Part shown: one piece after another, positions 1-9,200 of the stretch | How the letters are laid out: each line of letters opens with the position of its first letter | How positions within the stretch are numbered: the stretch's first letter is position 1 | Assembly (NCBI GenBank): GCA_002394465.1 | Contig: DGTU01000023.1 | Span: forward strand, 1 to 27,379 | From: Treponema sp. UBA4328 | GTDB taxonomy: Bacteria; Spirochaetota; Spirochaetia; Treponematales; Treponemataceae | Length of the DNA stretch: 27,379 bases | Direction of reading: 5' to 3' | Program-made: the position numbers and the translations under genes | Notes under the pieces: model-generated | Told to the model about the DNA's origin: nothing | Seen by the model: the letters and a program-made list of their open reading frames with translations, nothing else | The model's database searches: none

Positions 1-509
1 ACGCCGAAGATTTTTGGCATCGGAGTGTGGAATGCACCGCCGCCCATTGCGACTGCAACATCAAGTCCGCCGGCACCGATTGCGATCATGCCGATTCCGC
101 CGCCTGTTGGGGTGTGGCTGTCAGAACCAAGCAGAGTTTTTCCCGGTTTTCCGAATGATTCAAGGTGAACCTGATGACAGATACCGTTGCCCGGGCGTGA
201 GAAATAAAGACCGTATTTTGCTGCGACAGACTGAAGGTAGCGGTGGTCGTCCATGTTCTTGAAATCAGTCTGCAAGGTGTTGTGGTCGATGTATGAAACT
301 GAAAGCTCTGTCTTGACCCGTGGAATTCCGATTGTTTCAAACTGAAGGTATGCCATTGTACCTGTGGCATCCTGAGTCAAAGTCTGGTCGATGTGAATTG
401 CGATATCCTCTCCGCGCGGGATAGGTTTTCCTTTTTTGAAATCGATGTTAGGGCATGCTTCCGGAACGATGTGTTCCTGCAAGATTTTTTCGGCAAGAGT
501 GAGAGCCAT
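1..509 (-). CDS. Aconitase-family hydratase, N-terminal part (cut by window edge)
   Basis: The first 169 codons are visible; the rest lies beyond base 1. Aconitase-family enzymes isomerise citrate/isocitrate or related acids in the cytoplasm with a [4Fe-4S] cluster. Seen: QDATG at 46-50, DHNT at 75-78 and GSDSHTPTGGG at 128-138, which match the substrate- and catalysis-related Gln, Asp-His and Asp-Ser-His positions of aconitases, followed by a Gly-rich stretch (140-158). The cluster-binding cysteines normally lie further downstream and are not in the window, so aconitate hydratase cannot be separated from isopropylmalate or homoaconitate relatives. Aconitate hydratase is favoured because of the QDATG/DHNT pairing. 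The ATG at 509 is preceded by GAGG (520-517) seven bases away. It diverges from the lipoprotein gene at 634. Confidence 0.85.
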   Translation of the reverse strand, partial: MALTLAEKILQEHIVPEACPNIDFKKGKPIPRGEDIAIHIDQTLTQDATGTMAYLQFETIGIPRVKTELSVSYIDHNTLQTDFKNMDDHRYLQSVAAKYGLYFSRPGNGICHQVHLESFGKPGKTLLGSDSHTPTGGGIGMIAIGAGGLDVAVAMGGGAFHTPMPKIFG

Positions 510-544
510 GAAAGTACCTCATTAATTGATAGAATTATGACGTG

Positions 545-573
545 ATTATAGCTTTTTTGGGAAAGTCTTACAA
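545..573 (-). promoter_or_regulatory. Sigma-70-type promoter for the aconitase-family gene
   Basis: On the minus strand TTGTAA (573-568), a 17-base spacer and TATAAT (550-545) form a near-consensus promoter. Transcription would start near 538, giving a leader of about 29 bases that includes the GAGG ribosome site. Confidence 0.6.
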
Positions 574-594
574 TATTTGACTGATTATGAATTG

Positions 595-622
595 TTGAAG
601 AGATTTTGATTTATGTTATAAT
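595..622 (+). promoter_or_regulatory. Putative promoter for the 634 lipoprotein gene
   Basis: TTGAAG (595-600), a 16-base spacer and a perfect TATAAT (617-622) precede the gene. Only 11 bases separate the -10 box from the ATG at 634, so the leader would be about 4-5 bases. AAGG at 628-631 is too close to the ATG to be a normal ribosome site. Confidence 0.5.
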
Positions 623-633
623 GTAATAAGGAT

Positions 634-1314
634 ATGAAAAAAACTTTCTTATACATTTCAGTCTTGTTTTTCTCTTTTCATTTCATGTTTTTTTCATGTT
701 CGTCGGGGGAAGGGGCTTTTATTGCCGATGAAGAAGGAACACTCCGTTCGCAGACGGATGCACTTGAATCGTCAATTTCCTGGTCAGAAGAAATTGAAAC
801 TGACCGTCTTGTAAAAAAAATCGACATTCCGGAAGACGTTGCATCGGGTGTTAAGCTTTCACCGCTTTCAGTCAGTGCAAGGGTTTATGAATCTTCTCCA
901 GATAAAAAATATCCCTTTCTTTCAGGTTTTACATCGCTTGATACGAGAAATATGCCTCAGCAGGTTAAGGAAAATACGGTAAAATTCTGTGAAAGCGTAA
1001 AAACATGTACTGAGGCAGATTCCTTTATGGCTTCATCTTCGCTGTATGAACTTGCACTTTTTAATAATGATCTTGATGAGTATTTCCCCTTAAAAAAAGA
1101 TGACGAAAATCCTGATGCAATAACGGAAAAGTCACGGTTTGATTATTATTACATAGGAATGGAAACGCTGATGAACAGTGAATGCGAGGTTCCTGTCCGT
1201 TTCATAAAGGGAAAATCTTTCCTCGACCTGACGGTATATTTTGTGTTTTCTGAAGATTCCTGGAAAATAGACGGTTTTGACTTTGTAAACTGGGAGAATG
1301 CAGATGGCAATTGA
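634..1314 (+). CDS. Putative lipoprotein of unknown function
   Basis: A 226-residue protein that I do not recognise. The N-terminus is a lipoprotein signal: MKK, a very Phe-rich hydrophobic stretch (5-20), then FFSC with Cys22 as the likely lipidated residue. Ser at -1 is common in spirochaete lipoboxes. The mature part is mixed and acidic, with no repeats and no further TM segment. The C-terminal third (about 175-222) has alternating hydrophobic and aromatic residues suggesting a small beta-rich or NTF2-like fold, which is only a guess. The gene overlaps the next one by 11 bases from that gene's preferred ATG (1304), so the two are probably co-translated. Likely location: inner or outer membrane, periplasm-facing. 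Confidence 0.75.
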   Translation: MKKTFLYISVLFFSFHFMFFSCSSGEGAFIADEEGTLRSQTDALESSISWSEEIETDRLVKKIDIPEDVASGVKLSPLSVSARVYESSPDKKYPFLSGFTSLDTRNMPQQVKENTVKFCESVKTCTEADSFMASSSLYELALFNNDLDEYFPLKKDDENPDAITEKSRFDYYYIGMETLMNSECEVPVRFIKGKSFLDLTVYFVFSEDSWKIDGFDFVNWENADGN

Positions 1315-2248
1315 TGTTCTTTCAAGAATAGAAAGGGAACTCGTGCTTCAGTATCTGATTGACGGCAATGTTCCTGTGACTGTTACTCCCGTTGAAGCCC
1401 TTATTAAAAATAATGAAAGCAGGGGAATCCCGGTTGAACCTTCGCGTATCTTTCCTGTTGCAATAAAAAGTGAGCAGCTTGAAGTAATGAAACAGGGAAT
1501 CATCCTTCTTAAAAATCCGTCTGAAAATGTAAATTCCTTTGAAGGAAAGGATGTCCGCGTTCAGTTTTATTTCAATAAAGTCGGCCTCTATTTTATTACA
1601 CAGATGAAGACTGTCAGTACCGGACTTGCCCTTGTAATTCCGTCTGAAATCTGCCGTGTTGAAGAAGCTGTTATTCCTAAAGAAACAAAGTATTCAGCCG
1701 TGCTTTACTTTGAATCGGGAGAAAAAAAGCAGCAGATAAACATTGAATGTGAATTTGACAGAAATTATCCGCTTTTTACCCTGCCGAAATGGAGTGACGT
1801 TGCTGAAGAAAACCAGCAGACCGTAAAAAAATACCTTGAAAAGGCAGTTATGACTTCAAAATCGCGCGGAAAATCAGTAGGGAACGGACTTCTTCTGATT
1901 CCTGTATGTAATTTCCTTGCAACAAATGTTCCGGTTCAGAGTGCAATTGAAGGCCGGAAACGCGGCCCGAAAATAGTTTATGTTGATCATGAGCGTATTG
2001 TCTTCGGCTTTTCACGGGAAGACATTATGATAAATGCTGACACGGAATATGCAATGAAGATTTCGTTTCCTCTTGACCGGGGCGGCCCGATTAAGGAAAG
2101 GGATGTTTATGTGCTTTTTACTGCTGACCAGATTTTTTCAGATGATGATGAGGTTAATTTCTGTTCTGTCTGTCATTATACTTCAATCAAGCAGGAAGAC
2201 GTCCGCTATCTTTACGAACTGACACATACAGATTCCAGAATGGAATAA
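1304..2248 (+). CDS. PilZ/YcgR-like beta-barrel protein, apparently degenerate
   Basis: A 314-residue soluble protein. The ATG at 1304 is chosen over 1298 because GGGAG (1292-1296) is 7 bases from 1304 but only 1 from 1298. The pattern resembles PilZN-PilZ proteins such as YcgR/PlzA, which bind cyclic di-GMP to control motility. Residues of about 78-122 read like the end of a PilZN barrel, running into LVIPSEICRVEE where YcgR-type proteins have 'IPxxIxRVQRRxxxR'. A second beta-rich block (about 215-305) resembles a PilZ barrel with a final D-x-R-x-LYE helix. The arginine-rich RxxxR ligand motif is missing at the junction, so cyclic di-GMP binding is doubtful. The family call is tentative; an unrelated beta-barrel protein is possible. 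It is translationally coupled to the upstream lipoprotein. Confidence 0.45.
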   Translation: MAIDVLSRIERELVLQYLIDGNVPVTVTPVEALIKNNESRGIPVEPSRIFPVAIKSEQLEVMKQGIILLKNPSENVNSFEGKDVRVQFYFNKVGLYFITQMKTVSTGLALVIPSEICRVEEAVIPKETKYSAVLYFESGEKKQQINIECEFDRNYPLFTLPKWSDVAEENQQTVKKYLEKAVMTSKSRGKSVGNGLLLIPVCNFLATNVPVQSAIEGRKRGPKIVYVDHERIVFGFSREDIMINADTEYAMKISFPLDRGGPIKERDVYVLFTADQIFSDDDEVNFCSVCHYTSIKQEDVRYLYELTHTDSRME

Positions 2249-2253
2249 AAAAA

Positions 2254-2275
2254 GCTGCCGTTAATTCACGGCAGC
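2254..2275. terminator. Bidirectional intrinsic terminator between 1304 gene and serS
   Basis: A perfect 8-bp stem GCTGCCGT/ACGGCAGC with a 6-base loop sits between two convergent genes. On the minus strand it is followed at once by seven Ts (complement of the A-run 2247-2253), an ideal terminator for serS. On the plus strand the T-rich run starts about six bases later, so termination there is likely weaker. Confidence 0.85.
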
Positions 2276-2285
2276 CTGAATTCTT

Positions 2286-3614
2286 TTATTTTTTTGCCTG
2301 AGTGTAAACAGGTGACTTAACGTCTTTCTTAGGACCGATTTTATCAAATCCGCAGTATGGAACCAGTGCTTCAGGAATCGTAATTGATCCGTCTTCATTC
2401 TGGTAATTTTCCATGATTGCAAGCATTGCGCGGCCTACTGCAATTGCAGTTCCGTTAAGCATGTGGACATATTTGTTCTTTCCGTCGTCATCATGATATT
2501 TAACGTTGAGGCGTCTTGCCTGATAATCAGTACAGTTTGAAGTAGATGTAACTTCACCGTAATCTCCGTCCGGTTTTTCTTCTGTTGCACGGCTCGGCAT
2601 CCATGCTTCAAGGTCCCATTTTCTGTAAGCCGGTGCACCGAGATCGCCCGTACATGTATCAACTACATGGAACGGAAGTCCAAGTCCTGTAAAGATTTCC
2701 TCTTCAATAAGGCGGAGCTGTTCGTGGATTTTATCTGAATCTTCCGGGAGACAGTAAACAAACATTTCAACCTTGTCGAACTGATGAACGCGGTAAAGTC
2801 CCTTAGAGAACTGACCAGCGGCTCCAGCTTCGCGCCTGAAACAGTGAGAAAGTCCGCAGTAGAAGAGTGGAAGTGCGCTCTTGTCAAGGATTTCTCCTGA
2901 ATGGAAACCGCCGAGCGTAATTTCAGCAGTTGCAACAAGACAGGTACCTTCTTCTTCGATTGCATATACGTTAGATTCATTTCCGCGTGGATTGAAACCG
3001 ATGCCCTTGAGGATTTCTTCACGGGCAATATCCGGAGTAATGAAGTGAGTAAAATTATGCTTGCGGAGGATGTTAAGCGCATACATAATCAGTGCCTGTT
3101 CAAGGAAAACAGCCTCATTCTTGAGGTAATAGAATTTCGGACCTGAAACTTTCGTTCCGCGTTCAAAATCAATAAGATCAAGTGCTTCGCCGAGTTCAAC
3201 GTGGCTCTTCGGCTTGAATCCGAATTTGCGCGGTGTACCAACCTTTTTTACTTCAAGGTTTTCTGTATCAAGTTTTCCGATTGGTGTATCCGGATGATGC
3301 ATGTTCGGAATCTGGCGTCCTGCTTCATCAAGCTTTGTTTCAATTTCTGCAAGTTCTTTTTCAGCCTGAGCAACGTCTTCCTTGATTTTCTTTCCTTCTT
3401 CAATGAATTTTGCGCGGGTTTCAGGATCAAGCTTCTGTTTCATGGAAGCTGCATTTTCGTTCCTTTTCTGCTGCAGTGACTGTAATTTTGTAGTAAGGGC
3501 AGTTCTTTCGTCAAAAAGTTTTACGACGAGATCTGCATCTGCAACCATGTTGCGGTCAGAAATATTCTTTTTTACTTCCGCAAGGTTTTCTTTGATAAAT
3601 CTGTAATCCAGCAT
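2286..3614 (-). CDS. serS: Seryl-tRNA synthetase
   Basis: Charges tRNA-Ser with serine in the cytoplasm (class II aminoacyl-tRNA synthetase). Length 442, slightly over the usual 420-430. The first 110 residues are a Lys/Glu-rich two-helix coiled coil, the tRNA-binding arm. The catalytic domain carries motif 2 as CFRREAGAAG with the flipping loop and VHQFDKVEMF, and motif 3 as NGTAIAVGRA from residue 387. The TAEITLGG-type serine-binding loop is present, with GG in place of the usual 'TAE(V)PL' ending. The ATG at 3614 follows GAGG eight bases upstream. It is the last gene of the minus-strand cluster starting at smc or the helicase. The 53-base gap from the SIMPL gene has no convincing promoter, so co-transcription is likely. 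Confidence 0.97.
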   Translation of the reverse strand: MLDYRFIKENLAEVKKNISDRNMVADADLVVKLFDERTALTTKLQSLQQKRNENAASMKQKLDPETRAKFIEEGKKIKEDVAQAEKELAEIETKLDEAGRQIPNMHHPDTPIGKLDTENLEVKKVGTPRKFGFKPKSHVELGEALDLIDFERGTKVSGPKFYYLKNEAVFLEQALIMYALNILRKHNFTHFITPDIAREEILKGIGFNPRGNESNVYAIEEEGTCLVATAEITLGGFHSGEILDKSALPLFYCGLSHCFRREAGAAGQFSKGLYRVHQFDKVEMFVYCLPEDSDKIHEQLRLIEEEIFTGLGLPFHVVDTCTGDLGAPAYRKWDLEAWMPSRATEEKPDGDYGEVTSTSNCTDYQARRLNVKYHDDDGKNKYVHMLNGTAIAVGRAMLAIMENYQNEDGSITIPEALVPYCGFDKIGPKKDVKSPVYTQAKK

Positions 3615-3667
3615 TTGTTTTACCTCTGTATTTTCAAAGTATCCTGATTATTGACTCAGAAATACCG

Positions 3668-4378
3668 TTATTTAATTTCGTAAGTAGCAGCCATAGTGAT
3701 GGAATATTCGATTTTTCCAGACTGAAGCGAAGGTTCAGATGAAACACCTTCAAACATTGCATCAGAGGCCCTTGATGAAACAAGTTTGTTTGAGCGGTAA
3801 TCAGTGTATGGAACTGAAATTTCTTCAATCGTAATCAGTTCGCCAAGTTTGTTTCCGCTTGTACCTGCGATCAGGTTTGCATTTTCAAAGCATTTTTTTA
3901 CTGCAAGCGTACGTGCCTGTTTGACTGCCATGTCAGGATCTGAACATGTGTAGCGGAAATTTGTAAGTGATGTTGCACCGGCTTTAAGGGCTGCATCTAC
4001 AATCTGTCCGGCCTTATCCTTGAGCTGGGTTGAAACTGTAATGGAATTGGTGCAGATATAGTCTCCGTCTACATAATTTGAATTCTTATAGATTCTTTCG
4101 CGTTCGAGGCGGAAATTTTTTGTCGCAATATTGTCTTTCGGAACGATTGCAGAAACTGCATCAAATACCCTGTTCATGATTTCGCTGTTCTGTGCAGAAG
4201 CCTGAGCCGGTTCCTTTGCCTTTGTCTTTACTGCCAGATCTATGATGACTTTATCAGCATCGACAAAAACCGTTCCCGTTCCTGATACAAAAACGCTTCT
4301 GTTTGTTCCTTCTACCTGTTTGATGGAACATGATGCAAATAAAAATGAAAGTGACAGAATAAAAAGTATTTTTTTCAT
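3668..4378 (-). CDS. SIMPL-domain (DUF541) lipoprotein
   Basis: A 236-residue protein with a lipoprotein signal ending at Cys17 (FASC). The mature part matches the SIMPL/DUF541 pattern: VSGTGTVFVDADKVIIDLAV near the start, a mid-region about alternative pairs of strands (ICTNSITVSTQLKD), a helix QARTLAVKKCFENANLIA, and a final ..IEYSITMAATYEI strand. SIMPL proteins (for example E. coli YggE) are periplasmic or secreted; their biochemical role is unclear and some are linked to stress tolerance. AAGGAG lies 7 bases before the ATG. It follows the TPR lipoprotein gene after 17 bases and precedes serS, so it belongs to the same operon. Being a lipoprotein differs from the soluble periplasmic form common in proteobacteria. 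Confidence 0.85.
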   Translation of the reverse strand: MKKILFILSLSFLFASCSIKQVEGTNRSVFVSGTGTVFVDADKVIIDLAVKTKAKEPAQASAQNSEIMNRVFDAVSAIVPKDNIATKNFRLERERIYKNSNYVDGDYICTNSITVSTQLKDKAGQIVDAALKAGATSLTNFRYTCSDPDMAVKQARTLAVKKCFENANLIAGTSGNKLGELITIEEISVPYTDYRSNKLVSSRASDAMFEGVSSEPSLQSGKIEYSITMAATYEIK

Positions 4379-4395
4379 CGTTATTCTCCTTATTT

Positions 4396-5928
4396 TTACC
4401 TGATATCTATATAAAACCGCTTGAGGTAAATTGAGCGGTCATTTGCTTTTTTCCAGAACCTGCTTGAAGGGTAGCGGGATACGACTGTGTTGTATGAATC
4501 CAGGGCAGAACGGATGTTTTTTACCGGACTCTCTGCCTCAAGTATCTGTCCCTGAACATAGAGCGCCTCATCAATTTTTACGGAAGCCGAATCTATGTAG
4601 GCCTGTATGCAGGTGAGTGCCTTTTCGTATTCTTTGGCTGAATATGCTTTTTTGGCTTCCTCAAGAAGGTTTCCTGAAGGGAGTTCTGACTGCGCGTTCT
4701 TTTTTTCTTCCTGAACGGCAGGTGTTTTTTCTGCCGGAGCTGATTTTACTGAAGGTGATTTTTTCTGAGACTCACCGGCGGATGATTTTTCAGTATTCTG
4801 AATTACCGTTTTTACGTTTTTGTCTTCAGCCTGAACTTCCGGCTCCCTGCGGGAAGATGAATCAGCTGTTGTTGATGCAGACTTTTTTGCGCCCTGAGAT
4901 ACTGTACTGTTTTTTTCAGAAGTTGAAGTATTTTCTGCAGAAGATTCACCGGCTGAATTCTGAGAAGCAATGGTTACGTACTGCTTCTTTTCAGGTTTCG
5001 GTGGAACTGCTTCAGCGTAAGAAGGAGCCTGTGTCCTTGTATTTGCCTTTGCATTTTCGTTTTCAACCGTTACTGAAAGATAGTCGTCAATATACTGATT
5101 TGTAAGCGGATCGTTCTTGTAGAAGTGGAGGACGGTCTTTCCGCTGATTTTAGATCGGAGCGAGAATGTCGTATCGCTGCCGGACAGTTTTCTTCCGAAA
5201 TACGTAAAAAGAGGAGTTTTTTCTGTTTCTCCGATATATGTCCATCCGTTTCCTGGATATGTTATGTCGAGATACTGGTTCTTTTTTACAGTAACGCTTC
5301 TGGAAGGATTGATTACTACCGGAGCTTCAAAAAGATCTGTCTCGTTTTTTACAGTTTCTTCTGCCTCAGAAACAGTTTCCGTTACGGTATTTTCCTGCGG
5401 CCGGGCGGATACCTCATTCTGTACGCTGTTTTCCTGCTGAATCTGAGAAGCGGCGTTTTGTTCCTGTGAAGGCTTCGGGGCTTCTGTTTCCGGAGTTTTT
5501 ACGATAGAAGCTGACGTTGATTCCTGTACGACTGCCGGGGCTTCATGTACAGGTTCACTTACAGCAGTTTCAGGTTTTTCGTCGAAAACTGAAGGTTCTT
5601 CTGAAACGGTCGTTTCTTCCTCTTTCTGAATTATATGAGGAAGGAGATCTTCTTCATCGAGTTTTTCAAGGATTATTTCTTCTTTTTCTTCAGGAACTAA
5701 AACCGGTTCTTCCTGTGTTTCAGTTAATCTGCTTTCTTCTGCCGGAGTTTCAGACAAAGTTTCCGTCGCAGTTTCCGGGATTACAGTATTTGAAGGTTCT
5801 TCAGACTGTGGAACCGGAGAAATTTCCTGAGGCGTAACTGTTTCAGGAGAAGCTTTCGGCGTTGAAGCGCATGAAACTGCAAGTGAGACGCATAATAGAA
5901 CAAGGAGAGAAAACTTAAATCCTTTCAT
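4396..5928 (-). CDS. Lipoprotein with long acidic linker, beta domain and C-terminal TPR
   Basis: A 510-residue protein. The signal peptide ends at Cys20 (AVSC), giving a probable lipoprotein. Residues of about 22-200 are a Glu/Ser/Pro/Thr/Val-rich, repeat-like low-complexity region, probably extended. Residues of about 205-290 form a Gly/aromatic-rich block (ITYPGNGWTYIGE, LFTYFGRKL) suggesting a beta-sandwich. About 300-420 is a second Ser/Ala/Lys/Glu linker. About 421-510 is a TPR-like module (LLEEAKKAYSAKEYEKALTC, then a second repeat ending YPSSRFWKKA) resembling BamD/CpoB-type periplasmic repeats. It starts in a TGATG junction with the preceding gene, sharing one base, so translation is coupled. 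A role as a periplasmic scaffold reaching toward peptidoglycan or outer membrane is inferred from its architecture only. Confidence 0.75.
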   Translation of the reverse strand: MKGFKFSLLVLLCVSLAVSCASTPKASPETVTPQEISPVPQSEEPSNTVIPETATETLSETPAEESRLTETQEEPVLVPEEKEEIILEKLDEEDLLPHIIQKEEETTVSEEPSVFDEKPETAVSEPVHEAPAVVQESTSASIVKTPETEAPKPSQEQNAASQIQQENSVQNEVSARPQENTVTETVSEAEETVKNETDLFEAPVVINPSRSVTVKKNQYLDITYPGNGWTYIGETEKTPLFTYFGRKLSGSDTTFSLRSKISGKTVLHFYKNDPLTNQYIDDYLSVTVENENAKANTRTQAPSYAEAVPPKPEKKQYVTIASQNSAGESSAENTSTSEKNSTVSQGAKKSASTTADSSSRREPEVQAEDKNVKTVIQNTEKSSAGESQKKSPSVKSAPAEKTPAVQEEKKNAQSELPSGNLLEEAKKAYSAKEYEKALTCIQAYIDSASVKIDEALYVQGQILEAESPVKNIRSALDSYNTVVSRYPSSRFWKKANDRSIYLKRFYIDIR

Positions 5929-6290
5929 CAGGGTGCAGCTCCAAGAATATCATTTACAAGCGAATCATTTGAGCGCTCGAGGTTTGTCATTGTAGAATCA
6001 TCAGGCGGAGTAAAATAGTTGAGGATTTCTGATTCACTCCATTTCTGCTCAGGTTTGCGTGAAGGAAAATAGTTTTTTTCAAGGTCCGGACTGTCAGGAA
6101 TCAGTATTTCAGCATCTGGAACAAGTTTTTCATTTTCATCGATGACAATTTTCTGAGCGCCGCCCTGAAATGCAAGGATAATCAGGGAAATAAAAAACAG
6201 TGCGATAAAAAGAACTGCAATCTTAAAACCGAGAGGACTTTTTTCCTTAAAATCTGTAATTTTTTCCCTTAAATCATCCAGATCAAACAT
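5928..6290 (-). CDS. Small single-pass membrane protein of unknown function
   Basis: A 120-residue protein with a charged N-terminus (about 1-22), one clear TM helix (about 23-43, KIAVLFIALFFISLIIL) and an acidic, Pro-rich C-terminal part. By the positive-inside rule the N-terminus is probably cytoplasmic and the C-terminal 75 residues periplasmic. No family is recognised. It is joined on both sides by TGATG stop-start junctions: with smc at 6290 and with the TPR lipoprotein at 5928. Such tight coupling between smc and envelope proteins suggests matched expression and possibly a physical link, but the sequence does not prove one. Confidence 0.75.
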   Translation of the reverse strand: MFDLDDLREKITDFKEKSPLGFKIAVLFIALFFISLIILAFQGGAQKIVIDENEKLVPDAEILIPDSPDLEKNYFPSRKPEQKWSESEILNYFTPPDDSTMTNLERSNDSLVNDILGAAP

Positions 6291-9200
6291 CAGTTTTCTC
6301 CTGCGGGATTATCCTGCTGAGAGTGCTCAACTTCAGCAGCTTCTGCAGCGGTCTGTTTTGCAGCCTTTGCTTCTTCTTTTGCACGCCTGGCAGCTTCTTT
6401 CTGTTCCTGATTGTATTTTTCGATTACAGGATCAGTGATTGTTCCGTCCGGGTTGTGGATTCGTGGAGCCGGTCTTGGAGGAATATATACATTTTCTTCC
6501 GGTTCAACTTCTTCTTCAACAAAGTTTGTTTCATCCGGTATGTCTTCGCCGGTTTTAATGTCTTTGTCGAGCCTGAGCTGCATGAGTTTACTTACGCCGG
6601 ATTCTTCCATCGAAACACCGAGCATTGTTCTTGCACCCATTACGGTCTTTTTGTTGTGCGTAATGACGATATACTGAGAAAGTTTTGCAAATGAACGCAG
6701 TGCCTGTACGAAACTTGTAACGTTCTTGTCATCAAGTGCCGCATCGATCTCGTCAAGAAGACAGAAGGGACTCGGCCTTACCTGATAGGTTGCAAAGAGA
6801 AGTGCAACTGCAGTCATCGTTTTTTCACCTCCGGAGAGGAGGGCGATGTTTTCGAGTTTTTTTCCTGGCGGCTGTGCAAAAATATCAATACCTGTGGTAA
6901 GGACATTCTGCGGGTCTACAAGCCTGAGTTCGCCGCGTCCACCGTTAAAGAGACGGCGGAACATGTTGTGGAAGTTCTTCTTGATCTTATTGTATGTATC
7001 GAGAAACATTTCCGTCGATTTGGATTTGATTTCTTCTGATACGCGGATAAGGTTTTCAAGAGATTTGTTTGTATCTTCAAAATTTTCACGTAATTTTTCG
7101 TATCTTTCTTTCTGTTCCTCAAATTCTTCAGGAGCCATGAGGTTTACCTGGCCAAGGGACTTGAGTTCTTCGCGGGCCTGTGAAAGCTTGTCGCGCAGGA
7201 GCGGGGCAGGAGAAGTAATCTTGTACATCCGCTCTTCAAATTCCATGAGGTCACGTGAATGTGTTTCTATAAAGTTCTGCTTGATGTTCTTGATATCGTT
7301 GTCGCTTGTAATGAGATCCATGCGGAGTTTTTCGTACTGATCCTGATACTTGCGCTGTTCTTCCTGCTTTTTCTGGAGTTTATTCTGGTTTCCGCTTACA
7401 GATGAGTTTCTCTTTGAAATTTCTTCATTGAGTTCAGCGATTTCGTTGACGCATTTTTCACCCTGAACTTCTATGCTTGCAAGAATTCCCTGTATTTCTA
7501 CAATCTGTGAATCAAGCTCTTCCTGGCGGCGTTTTTCTCCGTAAAGTTCATCTTCCGTTGAACGCAGGTTTGCCTGTTCGCTTGCAAGGTTGCGCCTTAA
7601 AATATCCGTATTCTGCCTGATTGAAAAAATCTGTCCCTGCATTTCTGCTTCGCTGACCCTGAGGTTATTGAGGGTTTCGCGGTATTCGGACTTTTTCTTT
7701 TCAAGCTGCGCATTTTCTGCAGTATATGAGTCTATCCTTTCCTCTATTGCCTGAATCTTTGCATTGTTTTTACTGATTTCCTGGTCAATCGAACGCTTTT
7801 TGGTGATGATACCTTCCGGTGAAAGGAAATCATCAATGAAGGCAGGCATTGTCTTTGAATATGCGGCAACGGCCTGTTCGATTTCAGAGACAATCGATGA
7901 AATTTCATCCAGTGCAGCTATTGCCTCAGACGTAAACTTTGAGTTCTCGGAATCTGTATGTGAACCCATCGTAGAAAAGTCTTTGAAAATGTTCCTGCGG
8001 CCTTCAGCAAAAATCTTGAGGCGGTTAATCTGGCTGTCAAGATTCTGTCTTGCGTTTTTGTTTGCCGTGCTCGAAAAACCTGAATCTTTGAGCTTTGCAT
8101 CAAGTTCAGTAACGATATCTTCAGTTATTGCTTCAAGCTGCTTCTGGAATTCTTCGCAGCCCTGGTTGAGAAGCTGAATTTCCTCTTCGCTTTCTGTGAT
8201 TCTCTTGAGGTTTTCGTCAATCTGACCTGTGGCAATATTTATGTTTTCGACAAAGCTTTCGATGTTTTTCTTGACGTCTTCAATCTGCTTGTTTTTCTGA
8301 TGAAGGTCAGCATCCTGTTCATCGATTTCTTCGTTAACTTCATCAATTCTTTCCTGAATTGAACGCTGCTTCATTTCAAGGGCAGAAACCTTTTCGCGCA
8401 TTGTCCTTGACTGGTCGGCCAGCTGCTTTGCGAGTTCACGTTTACCGGATTTTTCAGTCTGAATTCGTATGAGTTCATTATTAAGTTCACTCATGTGATC
8501 CTGGAGATCCTTGATTTTATCGTTGTTCTCCGTCAGCATGCTGATGATTTCATTGATTTCTTTCTGAATGGAATCCCTTTTTGCTTCAGTTTCCTTAAGG
8601 CTTGCTTCCTGGCGTGCCTTGTCCTGTGTAAAATTTTTGAGCCTGAGAAGCTGAATATCAAGTTCAAAGTTGAAAATATCTTCCTTGAGGGCACGGAATT
8701 TTATTGTTTTTTCACTCTGATTTTTGAGGGTCTCGTAACTGCGCTTGTTTTCCGTAAGTGCTATTTCTATCTGTGCAAGGTTCTGTCTTGTGCGTTCAAG
8801 TTCGCGTTCTGCTTCTGCACATTCAGCCTTACTCCTTGAAATTCCTGCTGCTTCCTCAAAAAGATAGCGCCTGTCTTCAGGTTTGCTTGAAAGAATCTGG
8901 TCGATTTTGCCCTGTTCCATTACGGAATATGCAGCCTTACCGACACCTGTGTCCATAAAAAGACGGCGGATTTCTGTAGGACCAACCTGTCTGTTATTGA
9001 TGTAATATTCGCTTTCGCCGGAACGGTAAAGACGGCGTTTGATTGCAATTTCTGCATCATCAACAGGAAGAAGTGAGTTTTCGTTTGAAATTGTGAGGGT
9101 TACTTCTGCAATATTGAGCGGTGGACGTGATTCTGTACCGTTAAAGATAACGGATTCCATCGTCGTCGCACGGAGGTTCTTTGCTTTGTTTTCTGCAAGT

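Noticed and set aside
86..370. A 94-codon minus-strand open frame near the left edge
   Set aside because: It is out of frame with the aconitase-family gene on the same strand, whose frame carries the conserved motifs.
577..582. TTGACT as a -35 box for the 634 gene
   Set aside because: It is 34 bases from the TATAAT at 617, far too long a spacer; TTGAAG at 595 has a workable 16-base spacer.
4396..5928. Repeat array or CRISPR in the low-complexity part of the lipoprotein gene
   Set aside because: The repeated look comes from Glu/Ser/Pro codons; there are no regularly spaced identical repeats with spacers.
6846..7340. A 164-codon plus-strand open frame within smc
   Set aside because: Antisense to conserved SMC coding sequence, Ser/Arg/Phe-rich, with no family resemblance.
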